From contig NATJ01000036.1 of NCBI GenBank assembly GCA_002085305.1, positions 1 to 7,666 of the forward strand: 7,666 nt of DNA, given 5' to 3'. This document shows positions 1-5,726 of this stretch, one piece after another. Numbering within the stretch: position 1 is the first letter of the stretch; each line of letters begins with the position of its first letter. The DNA is from Epsilonproteobacteria bacterium 4484_65. GTDB lineage: Bacteria > Campylobacterota > Campylobacteria > Campylobacterales > Sulfurovaceae. Position numbers and translations under genes: made by a program. A model generated the notes under the pieces. That model was not told the origin of the DNA. It worked only from the letters and a program-made list of their open reading frames with translations, and did not search any database.

Positions 1-1401
1 GATATATCTTACGATCTCACTGTTTACAAAATAGATAAAAAGACTAAAAACTATCATCATCACTATAAAATAGAATGATCTTTTAGACTTTATAATGTCT
101 AAAAACCTATTTGTTCCTACCTCTTTCACTGTAAAGATAAACAGCACCCACCCACCGATACTTCCAGCTAATGCAAGCCCGGAAGCTCCAAGAGGATGCA
201 TGAGTATCAGAGAAGCTGTGACAGATGTTACAAGTGAATAGACGGCTATTTTTGCAGCTTTTAAGTGTCTGTGTGAAGCATAAAGAAAAAGTGAAAAAAG
301 TTTTGCCAGTCCAAAGGGCAACAATCCTACCATATACATTTGAAGTACGCTTACTGTCTCCAGTGTTTGAACTTGTGTAAATTTTCCTCTCTCAAAAAGT
401 AACCAAACGATGGGTTCAGCCAGTAAAATACCACCAACCATAGCAGCACCTAATAAAAATGCAAGTAACCAAAAGGCTTGGTTTAGATTTTTATAAGCCT
501 CTGTTTCATTCTTGTTTTTTAGTGCCTTGGAGACAGCAGGGAAAAGGACCGTAGCTGTAGCAATGGCAATGATAGCAAGGGGGAGCTGAAAGACACGGTT
601 AGCATAAAAAAGGTAGGAGACTGAACCTGTCATCAAAAATGTTGCTAAAATAGTGTCTATAAAGGCGGATATCTGAGGTGTGGAGTTTCCTAGTATACCC
701 GGTAAAAAGAGAGATTGAAAGTGTTTCTTTTCTTCTTCCACATCTTTTGTTTTCCTGTATTTCCATCCTCCAACAAGGATTTTATGCAGGCTGAATTTAT
801 TTACTGCAATGAGATGAACAACTACCTGCAACGCTCCACCGATGAGTACAGCAAAACTCAGTGCATATGCTACTGTTTTTGGGTCTTCTTTCATATAGAT
901 GTAAAGTGCTGCTATCATGGAGATATTGAGTAGAGCAGTTGACATAGCAGTGGTGGCAAAATGGTTTTTGTATTGAAGCAGTGTGGCTAAAAAAGTAACG
1001 ATAAAGATGAGGTCTAAGTACCAAAAATTGATTGCAGTCATCGGTGCAGTTTTACCTATAAGTTCACTGTCCCAACCCCAAGCTAAGAGTTTAGTAATGG
1101 GTTCAGGAAAAAAGGTAATGAGTAGTGAAATAGCCATCAGGAAAAGTAAAAATCTTAAAAAGATCGCTGTGGCAAAGACCCCTTTATGACGGGAAGCAAC
1201 AAAAGAGGGCATAAAAGCTTGTGTAAATGCACCCTCAGCAAAGATACGACGAAAGAGGTTAGGGAGTTTAAAGGCGACAAAGAACATATCACTCCACACC
1301 GAAGCACCTAGAGCAGAAGCCATAAGTACATCACGCCCTAAGCCAGTCACACGTGAAAATAAGATACCGAAACTGTTAGTGAAGATGGATTTAAGTCGCA
1401 T
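1..1401 (-). CDS. murJ: MurJ lipid II flippase, C-terminus cut off by window edge
   Basis: Integral inner-membrane flippase of the MurJ/MviN family (MOP superfamily), which moves lipid-linked peptidoglycan precursor (lipid II) to the outer face of the membrane. The minus frame is open for 467 codons from ATG at 1401 to base 1, with no stop, so the C-terminus lies outside the window; the family is usually about 470-520 residues, so little is missing. The N-terminus carries the family signature: SRVTGLGRD (residues 16-24), then a segment with Asp38, then KLPNLFRRIFAEGAF (45-59). Arg17, Arg23, Asp38 and Arg51 line up with the essential charged residues Arg18, Arg24, Asp39 and Arg52 of E. coli MurJ. 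The rest is a series of hydrophobic segments typical of a 13-14 helix transporter. The start is supported by this alignment; only a weak AAAGAA Shine-Dalgarno precedes it. It is divergent from pyk. Identification is firm; activity is inferred from the family. Confidence 0.95.
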   Translation of the reverse strand, partial: MRLKSIFTNSFGILFSRVTGLGRDVLMASALGASVWSDMFFVAFKLPNLFRRIFAEGAFTQAFMPSFVASRHKGVFATAIFLRFLLFLMAISLLITFFPEPITKLLAWGWDSELIGKTAPMTAINFWYLDLIFIVTFLATLLQYKNHFATTAMSTALLNISMIAALYIYMKEDPKTVAYALSFAVLIGGALQVVVHLIAVNKFSLHKILVGGWKYRKTKDVEEEKKHFQSLFLPGILGNSTPQISAFIDTILATFLMTGSVSYLFYANRVFQLPLAIIAIATATVLFPAVSKALKNKNETEAYKNLNQAFWLLAFLLGAAMVGGILLAEPIVWLLFERGKFTQVQTLETVSVLQMYMVGLLPFGLAKLFSLFLYASHRHLKAAKIAVYSLVTSVTASLILMHPLGASGLALAGSIGGWVLFIFTVKEVGTNRFLDIIKSKRSFYFIVMMIVFSLFIYFVNSEIVRYI

Positions 1402-1428
1402 AATATTCTTTAATGATTATTTTTTTGT

Positions 1429-1437
1429 ATTTTAGCA
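1429..1437 (-). promoter_or_regulatory. Extended -10 promoter for murJ
   Basis: On the minus strand the bases read TGC-TAAAAT, an extended -10 element about 28 nt upstream of the murJ ATG. There is no clear -35 box, as is usual in Campylobacterota. It faces away from the pyk promoter about 45 bp away. Confidence 0.5.
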
Positions 1438-1474
1438 TAGATAAACCAAGCATTTATTTTTTTGGCTGCTATTC

Positions 1475-1483
1475 TGCTATACT
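1475..1483 (+). promoter_or_regulatory. Extended -10 promoter for pyk
   Basis: TGC-TATACT lies about 30 nt upstream of the pyk ATG, preceded by a T-rich stretch (1453-1463). The heptamer CTGCTAT occurs twice here, at 1466-1472 and 1474-1480, so a second, weaker extended -10 (TGC-TATTCT) overlaps 8 bp upstream. The Shine-Dalgarno TAAGGT (1503-1508) sits 5 nt before the start codon. Confidence 0.55.
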
Positions 1484-1513
1484 ATTTCATATGATTAAAA
1501 ATTAAGGTAACAG

Positions 1514-2983
1514 ATGAAAAAACGTACAAAAATAGTAGCCACCATAGGACCGGCTTCTGATTCACTTGAGCAGATCACGGCGTTGATGCGAGCAGGGGTC
1601 AATGTTTTTCGTCTGAACTTCAGCCACGGGACTCATGAATATCATTTGAAAGTGATCTCACGGATACGTGAAGCGATAAAAAGTACAGGGCTTGTGACAG
1701 GAATACTCCAGGATATCAGCGGGCCGAAGATCAGGGTAGGGATGCTGGAAGAGGACTTTATCCTTGAGACCGGTGATACTATTGAATTTATTAAAAGTGA
1801 GATCGTGGGACACAGGGTCGGTAAAGGGCACTACAGGCTCTCTATCAATGAACCGTATATTCTTGATCAGCTTTCGGTTGGTGATTATATCTACCTGTAT
1901 GACGGTATCATTCGTGCAGTAGTCACCAATGCGGCACCAGAACCTGTGACAGTAGAGATAGAGAATGACGGTATGCTCTCATCACGAAAAGGAGTCAATT
2001 TCCCCAATACCCGTTTGGGGATCGATGTATTGACGGACAAAGATCAAAAAGATATGCTTTGGGGTATCAAGCATAATGTTGATTTCATGGCGATCTCATT
2101 TGTTCAAGATGCAGATGATATGATCGCTGCACGAGAAGTTATTTCGTCCAATGGAGGATCTGTACAGCTCTTTGCCAAGATAGAAAAGTTTGATGCGGTT
2201 GAAAATATCGATGCGATACTTGAAGCCAGTGACGGGATCATGGTAGCAAGAGGTGATCTTGGTATCGAAATTCCCTATTTTGATGTGCCATTCACACAAA
2301 AGATGCTGATACGAAAAGCCAATAATATGTGTAAACCGGTTATCACTGCAACACAGATGCTTCTCTCTATGACGACAAAAGAGACGGCTACACGTGCAGA
2401 GATCTCTGATGTTGCCAATGCTGTTTTGGATGGTACGGATGCCGTGATGCTCTCTGAAGAGAGTGCCGTAGGGCATCACCCTGTTTTAACAGTTGAAACA
2501 ATGGTTAAAACGATCCAGGCAGCAGAGGAGCATTATCCGTTTCATAAGTTTTCCCATTTTGATCTGCGTGATGCCGGAGATAAGATCGATGAATCTGCTG
2601 TGCGCCTCTCGGAGAGCTTGGATACGTCAGGCATTATAGCCATGACTGCATCAGGCCAGTCAGCCAAGAAGGTAGCACGTTTCCGTCCGAGCAGACCGGT
2701 CTATGCTGTGACACATGATAACAAAGCGGCACAATCACTAACGATCGTCTGGGGTGTTGTTCCGGCATTTTCAGTAGCTAGAGGTGGACTACGCATGATG
2801 ATGGGTGAAGTCATGGACCAGGGTTTACATAGGGGTGTACTGCATTTGGATAACAGTTATATACTCACAGCTGGAGATCCTGTTGGTACCCCTGGTTCCA
2901 CCAATCTGATCCGAGTGATCACCGGGCATGAAATGGAATTCTTCTGTTCTCTAAAAAGAAAAAAAGAGATAGGGAATGTTTGA
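1514..2983 (+). CDS. pyk: Pyruvate kinase, predicted K+-independent type
   Basis: Cytosolic enzyme converting phosphoenolpyruvate and ADP to pyruvate and ATP. The 489-residue length is normal for a bacterial pyruvate kinase. The N-terminus has the classic TKIVATIGPAS opening and VFRLNFSHG (31-39), with Arg33 and Asn35 expected at the active site. KIEKFDAVENID carries the catalytic Lys and a metal-binding Glu; ARGDLGIEIP carries the second metal-ligand Asp; DGTDAVMLSEESAVG is the conserved loop near the phosphate site, with EES in place of the common GET. The stretch DISGPKIR (67-74) has Lys72 where K+-dependent enzymes such as rabbit muscle M1 have Glu117; in the family this swap marks enzymes that do not need potassium. 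The C-terminal domain (TASGQSAKKVARFRP and on) is the usual alpha/beta domain. The start is supported by a TAAGGT ribosome site. It has its own promoter and is followed by a 114-bp gap before ruvA. Confidence 0.97.
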   Translation: MKKRTKIVATIGPASDSLEQITALMRAGVNVFRLNFSHGTHEYHLKVISRIREAIKSTGLVTGILQDISGPKIRVGMLEEDFILETGDTIEFIKSEIVGHRVGKGHYRLSINEPYILDQLSVGDYIYLYDGIIRAVVTNAAPEPVTVEIENDGMLSSRKGVNFPNTRLGIDVLTDKDQKDMLWGIKHNVDFMAISFVQDADDMIAAREVISSNGGSVQLFAKIEKFDAVENIDAILEASDGIMVARGDLGIEIPYFDVPFTQKMLIRKANNMCKPVITATQMLLSMTTKETATRAEISDVANAVLDGTDAVMLSEESAVGHHPVLTVETMVKTIQAAEEHYPFHKFSHFDLRDAGDKIDESAVRLSESLDTSGIIAMTASGQSAKKVARFRPSRPVYAVTHDNKAAQSLTIVWGVVPAFSVARGGLRMMMGEVMDQGLHRGVLHLDNSYILTAGDPVGTPGSTNLIRVITGHEMEFFCSLKRKKEIGNV

Positions 2984-3015
2984 TAAATTACGCTTTAAGA
3001 TCTATCAGATAAATC

Positions 3016-3042
3016 AAAAATATGTCAATTTGACATGTTTTT
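3016..3042. other. Perfect inverted repeat between pyk and ruvA (hairpin or operator)
   Basis: The core ATGTCAA-T-TTGACAT (3022-3036) is a perfect 7-bp inverted repeat around one base. It is flanked by AAAAAT and GTTTTT, which extend the pairing to 13 bp with one T-G wobble. It could act as a weak A-stem-U terminator for pyk, since T-runs follow on the plus side, or as a binding site for a dimeric regulator upstream of the ruvA promoter. The stem is A/T-rich, so it would be unusual as an intrinsic terminator. Confidence 0.4.
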
Positions 3043-3061
3043 ACTTATTCGGGGAAAGTGT

Positions 3062-3070
3062 TGATATACT
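3062..3070 (+). promoter_or_regulatory. Extended -10 promoter for ruvA
   Basis: TGA-TATACT lies 27 nt upstream of the ruvA ATG. The Shine-Dalgarno AAAGG (3087-3091) is 6 nt before the start. A TTGACA at 3071-3076 is on the wrong side of this -10 to be its -35 box. Confidence 0.5.
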
Positions 3071-3097
3071 TTGACAATTAATAAATAAAGGTATGTC

Positions 3098-3655
3098 ATG
3101 ATAGTAGGTATAGAAGGTACAGTAGAAAGAAGAGATCCGACTTTTGTACATGTAAATGTGAATGGTATTATTTATGAAGTACAAGTTTCCATCAACACTT
3201 CAAATGCTATTCAAGAGAAGAGTGTGAAGCTTTTTGTGACACAAGTGATTCGTGAAGATGCCGATCTTCTGTTTGGGTTTATGGATACCAATGAAAAAAA
3301 GATGTTTGATACGGTTTTGAAAATAAATGGTGTAGGCCCCAAAGTAGGGCTTGCCATCTGCTCTACTTTTACCCCAAGTACTTTTGCAAAAGTAGTCGCT
3401 TCCAAAGATGTGGGTATGCTCAAGAGAGTACCGGGTATAGGCCCCAAAGCAGCAAGCCGAATTTTAGTTGAGTTGGCTGACTTTATTGTAGATGGTAGCG
3501 AAGAGAGTGGTCACTCTGGTGCATTGGGTGAGGCTGTTATGGCATTGGAGAGTTTAGGCTTTAAATCAGATGCCATACGTAAAGCACTTTCCGGATGTTC
3601 TGGAGATACGAGTACATTGGTGAAAGAAGGGTTGAAGAAGTTACAGAGACTATAA
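3098..3655 (+). CDS. ruvA: Holliday junction branch-migration subunit RuvA
   Basis: RuvA tetramers bind four-way DNA junctions, load the RuvB hexameric motors and work with the RuvC resolvase in recombinational repair. The 185-residue protein has all three domains. An OB-fold spans residues 1 to about 62 ([10 protein letters not shown] start). Two helix-hairpin-helix motifs follow, INGVGPK (76-82) and VPGIGPK (111-117), and a C-terminal RuvB-binding three-helix domain covers about 142-185 ([12 protein letters not shown]). The acidic pin that separates strands at the junction centre is visible as Glu53-Asp54 in [10 protein letters not shown], matching Glu55/Asp56 of E. coli RuvA. Start and ribosome site agree. 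ruvB and ruvC are not adjacent here. It is convergent with the HEPN gene, with only 21 bp between stop codons and no clear shared terminator. Confidence 0.97.
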   Translation: MIVGIEGTVERRDPTFVHVNVNGIIYEVQVSINTSNAIQEKSVKLFVTQVIREDADLLFGFMDTNEKKMFDTVLKINGVGPKVGLAICSTFTPSTFAKVVASKDVGMLKRVPGIGPKAASRILVELADFIVDGSEESGHSGALGEAVMALESLGFKSDAIRKALSGCSGDTSTLVKEGLKKLQRL

Positions 3656-3676
3656 GAGTATGTTACTTGCTGTTTT

Positions 3677-4240
3677 TTATACAGCATAGAGCTCTTCGAG
3701 CATATTCAATAGCGGAAGAAAAAGTATCTCCACTTCTGACATTTCAATACTCCCCTGATTGGGAAAGAAAAAATGATTGTTTCGGTTACGTCGTGTACGG
3801 ATAATAATATAGATCATCTCTGAGATCAGTTTTGATTTTTGAGTGTCAAAAGAGATATGTCCAAACAGTGCCTCCTCCGCAGATCTTATTGCTGTACTGA
3901 TGGTACCGGTATTGATCTGGGCTATGTATTCAATCTCTAAGGTATTGAGTGTTGCCTTGAGCCATGCATTATTGGATGCAGTGACCTTCTTTCCATATTC
4001 TCCATGGGCTCTTTTCTTAAAGAAAGCTATGTGATATTTGAGTAAACATGATTTGAGCAAAATCTCCGCTGCAAGTGAGATATCACGCCAGAAATCCACA
4101 GCTTGAAAAGGATCCTGCTTAGGAATATTATCTAGCATAAAAATGCCATTTTTGTAACTAAGAACTTTATGATGTGTAGCAAGATGTACAGCATATTTAT
4201 GGTTTTCTTTAGCGATATCGCTAATGTCAATGGTTTTCAC
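3677..4240 (-). CDS. HEPN-like protein with R-x4-H motif, possible RNase
   Basis: I do not recognise a named family. The 187-residue protein is mostly helical, without signal peptide or membrane segment. Two features recall HEPN domains: a helix at about 46-70 (DFWRDISLAAEILLKSCL) of the type that opens such domains, and RRNRNNH (150-156), which contains Arg151-x4-His156, the motif that forms the active site of HEPN ribonucleases such as toxins and Cas-associated RNases. The spacing between the two helices (about 80 residues) fits the fold. The start is GTG at 4240; a TAA lies in frame two codons upstream, so no earlier start exists. The ribosome site AGAGGA overlaps the last codons of the upstream DUF89 gene, whose stop is only 6 nt away, so translation is probably coupled. 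No MNT nucleotidyltransferase antitoxin is adjacent. The HEPN assignment is by motif only, and the protein could be a non-catalytic helical protein. Confidence 0.6.
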   Translation of the reverse strand: MKTIDISDIAKENHKYAVHLATHHKVLSYKNGIFMLDNIPKQDPFQAVDFWRDISLAAEILLKSCLLKYHIAFFKKRAHGEYGKKVTASNNAWLKATLNTLEIEYIAQINTGTISTAIRSAEEALFGHISFDTQKSKLISEMIYIIIRTRRNRNNHFFFPNQGSIEMSEVEILFLPLLNMLEELYAV

Positions 4241-4246
4241 GGGGTG

Positions 4247-5074
4247 TTATCCTCTTTTAAATATCAATTCTTTTACCTCTTCTCCTATGGCTTGAGCCAC
4301 AACACTGCACTTTACGACAAAGAGAAAATAGACAGGACGTTTGGCTGCCTGGTAGAGACTTTCAAAGTTACCCATTCCTTTGGCCAATACGATATCAGCA
4401 CGATCAAAAATGGCTTTTGACTCTGCATTGATCTCTGCAAGATCATATCCGGGAGTTGCAACACCTGTATCTATGAGTTGCGCACAGTTTTTAAGTATTT
4501 GAGCTTCTTTTAGTGTCACATCATTAATGATGGGTTTCCCTCTGACAAAATAATAGACTTCTATATCATAGCTCTTTTTGATGGTCTCTATCAGCACTTT
4601 GTCAAAGATGTGTTCCCCAACATTATCCCCGATGAGTACCATCTCTTTTGCATCTTTGAGTTCCTTTTCAAATGTAGGAAAGTCATCAATACCAAAGGCT
4701 TGATGAAAGTGGTTTTGGATCATCTCACTCAGATCAAACTGGTTTTGTGCACCAAAATCGATCACATTGCCAATGACAGCCAGTTTGAGTGCATCAGGAA
4801 TGGTTTGTATGAAAGAAGTATCAACCTTCAGTGCTTCCTGTGTTGCCTGCTCTTTTGAAAGAAGAACGGGATCTTCTTCTCCTGTGATACCTGAGATAGC
4901 CTGATATATCTCTTTGGCGATCTGCGGAGGTGTATAGTTCATGTCATGATCGATCAGGATCTGTGCAGTGCTATCGAACACTTTTTTACTTGTGTTATCA
5001 TCCAGTTCCAATAATTTGGTAACTTTGAGGGACTGGTTAAATAAACAAGCGATACAGTCAGGTTTAATGTTCAC
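4247..5074 (-). CDS. DUF89 (ARMT1-like) metal-dependent phosphatase family protein
   Basis: Member of the DUF89/ARMT1 family, whose characterised members are metal-dependent phosphatases thought to remove damaged or excess phosphometabolites. At 275 residues it fits the shorter prokaryotic subfamily, which carries an N-terminal Cys pair: here Cys7-x2-Cys10 (CIAC). Family blocks follow in order: GNVIDF (102-107), GDNVGEHIFD (149-158) with the metal-ligand Asp150-Asn151, RGKPIINDVT (178-187), DTG (202-204), KGMGNFE (232-238, where KGQGNFE is more usual) and KCSVVA (255-260). The start is GTG at 5074: an in-frame TAA lies six codons upstream and no ATG intervenes; AGAG about 8 nt upstream is a modest ribosome site. 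It is the first gene of a two-gene operon with the HEPN-like gene and is divergent from ecotin. The family is firm; the physiological substrate is unknown. Confidence 0.88.
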   Translation of the reverse strand: MNIKPDCIACLFNQSLKVTKLLELDDNTSKKVFDSTAQILIDHDMNYTPPQIAKEIYQAISGITGEEDPVLLSKEQATQEALKVDTSFIQTIPDALKLAVIGNVIDFGAQNQFDLSEMIQNHFHQAFGIDDFPTFEKELKDAKEMVLIGDNVGEHIFDKVLIETIKKSYDIEVYYFVRGKPIINDVTLKEAQILKNCAQLIDTGVATPGYDLAEINAESKAIFDRADIVLAKGMGNFESLYQAAKRPVYFLFVVKCSVVAQAIGEEVKELIFKRG

Positions 5075-5093
5075 GTTTGTACTCTCTTTTTTA

Positions 5094-5106
5094 ATGATAT
5101 TATCAT
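5094..5106. promoter_or_regulatory. Palindrome ATGATA-T-TATCAT in the DUF89/ecotin divergent region
   Basis: A perfect 6-bp inverted repeat around one base. On the minus strand it overlaps the only -10-like sequences for the DUF89 operon (GATAAT at 5104-5099 or TATGAT at 5107-5102), so a bound protein could block that promoter. It is loosely similar to Fur-type boxes built from GATAAT units, but too short to assign. Confidence 0.3.
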
Positions 5107-5109
5107 AAT

Positions 5110-5122
5110 TAACCCAAGGTTA
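5110..5122. promoter_or_regulatory. Palindrome TAACC-CAA-GGTTA upstream of the ecotin -10
   Basis: A perfect 5-bp inverted repeat with a 3-bp spacer. Its centre (5116) lies 28 bp upstream of the ecotin -10, about -40 relative to the expected transcription start, a typical position for an activator overlapping the -35 region. No regulator can be named. Confidence 0.3.
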
Positions 5123-5140
5123 CTCAATAGAGAGCATTTT

Positions 5141-5149
5141 TGCTATAAT
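5141..5149 (+). promoter_or_regulatory. Strong extended -10 promoter for ecotin
   Basis: TTTT-TGC-TATAAT is a near-perfect match to the Campylobacterota housekeeping promoter. Transcription would begin near 5156, giving a leader of about 14 nt if translation starts at 5170. It supports expression of the gene despite its odd start codon. Confidence 0.7.
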
Positions 5150-5157
5150 AAATTTAA

Positions 5158-5163
5158 AAAGGA
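5158..5163 (+). promoter_or_regulatory. Ribosome binding site that selects the ATA start of ecotin
   Basis: AAAGGA lies 6 nt before the ATA at 5170, ideal spacing, but 30 nt before the first ATG (5194), too far to serve it. No ATG, GTG or TTG lies in frame between the upstream TAA (5155-5157) and 5194. Confidence 0.65.
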
Positions 5164-5169
5164 TTTCAG

Positions 5170-5640
5170 ATATTTAAAAAAATTACATTAGCAATGGCAG
5201 TTGCATTAGCTGGTTCATCACTTTATGCAGAGCCTGCAAAAAAAGACAACATTCATATGTTTCCTCAAGCAGAAGAAGGTTTTGTCCGTCACGTGATTGA
5301 AGTACCTAAGACGGATAATGATTATGAGCATAAAGTAGAATTGCTCATCGGAAAGGTAATGCTGGTTGACTGTAATAAGCATTCACTTATGGGTAAAGTT
5401 GAAAGTGTAACGCTTAAGGGATGGGGATATAAATATCTGGAAGTAACCGACATTCAAAGTGGTCCAAGTACTTTGATGGCATGTAAAGAACCAAAAACTG
5501 AAAAGTTTATTTCGATACGTGATACTTTACGTAGATATAACAGTCGCTTTCCTATCGTGGCGTATGTCCCAGAAGGGTATGAAGTACGTTATCGTATTTG
5601 GAGTGCAGATGATAATATTCAGCAGGCTACACAGCGATAA
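5170..5640 (+). CDS. eco: Ecotin, periplasmic serine protease inhibitor, apparent ATA start
   Basis: Ecotin is a dimeric inhibitor of trypsin-fold serine proteases that acts in the periplasm and is thought to protect against host or competitor proteases. From ATA (5170) the precursor is 156 residues. It has a signal peptide with n-region FKK, hydrophobic core LAMAVALAG and likely cleavage after SLYA (residue 20). The mature part follows E. coli ecotin closely: FPQAEEGFVRHVI, KVELLIGKVMLVDCNKH, GWGYKYLEV, RRYNSRFPIVAYVPEG and VRYRIWSADDNI. The reactive loop STLMAC keeps Met at P1 (residue 103), matching Met84 of E. coli ecotin. Cys68 and Cys105 form the conserved disulfide that braces the loop. 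The segment before RYNS is about 3 residues shorter than in E. coli. Starting at the first ATG (5194) would leave a 12-residue leader with no positive charge, which would not work as a signal peptide. The ATA start is inferred; a recent loss of ATG is the alternative. Confidence 0.9.
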   Translation: MFKKITLAMAVALAGSSLYAEPAKKDNIHMFPQAEEGFVRHVIEVPKTDNDYEHKVELLIGKVMLVDCNKHSLMGKVESVTLKGWGYKYLEVTDIQSGPSTLMACKEPKTEKFISIRDTLRRYNSRFPIVAYVPEGYEVRYRIWSADDNIQQATQR

Positions 5641-5661
5641 TTTTGTATATCAGTCATAAAA

Positions 5662-5719
5662 AAGAGTAATGATGATATCCTTCGCAAAATAAGGGCTCTT
5701 AGTGATGCCCAAAAAGGAG
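5662..5719 (+). other. Possible alternative-pairing leader before the small exported gene
   Basis: AAGAGT (5662-5667) can pair with GCTCTT (5695-5700), stacked on CCTT (5679-5682) with AAGG (5691-5694). The same CTCTT can instead pair with AGGAG (5715-5719, one G-U), which is the Shine-Dalgarno of the next gene. The two pairings exclude each other. Stems are only 4-6 bp and one side has an 11-nt bulge, so chance is possible. No T-run follows, so this is not an ecotin terminator. Otherwise I see nothing in 5641-5726. Confidence 0.25.
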
Positions 5720-5726
5720 TAGTGCC

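Noticed and set aside
797..1189. Open frames on both strands inside murJ
   Set aside because: They overlap the continuous murJ frame with its family signature and show low-complexity, shadow-type composition.
2096..2479. Long open frame on the minus strand inside pyk
   Set aside because: It is antisense to conserved pyruvate kinase sequence, has unusual composition (Cys- and His-rich) and no recognisable domain; a shadow of the coding frame.
2976..3074. A 32-codon frame (MFDKLRFKIY...) starting on an ATG that overlaps the pyk stop
   Set aside because: Its GGGA abuts the ATG, it runs through the inverted repeat and the ruvA promoter, and it has no recognisable content.
3669..3685. GCTGT...ACAGC hairpin between convergent ruvA and the HEPN gene as a shared terminator
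   Set aside because: The stem is only 5 bp and the T-run is in the loop, not after the stem.
5194..5640. Starting ecotin at the first ATG
   Set aside because: It would leave a 12-residue uncharged leader and a Shine-Dalgarno 30 nt away; ecotin must be exported to be useful and to form its disulfide.
5705..5722. Mini-ORF ATG-CCC-AAA-AAG-GAG-TAG ahead of the small exported gene, as a frameshift start
   Set aside because: It stops after five codons, would need a +1 shift to reach the downstream frame, and its A5 run lacks a full -1 slippery heptamer. Overlap with the Shine-Dalgarno explains its composition.
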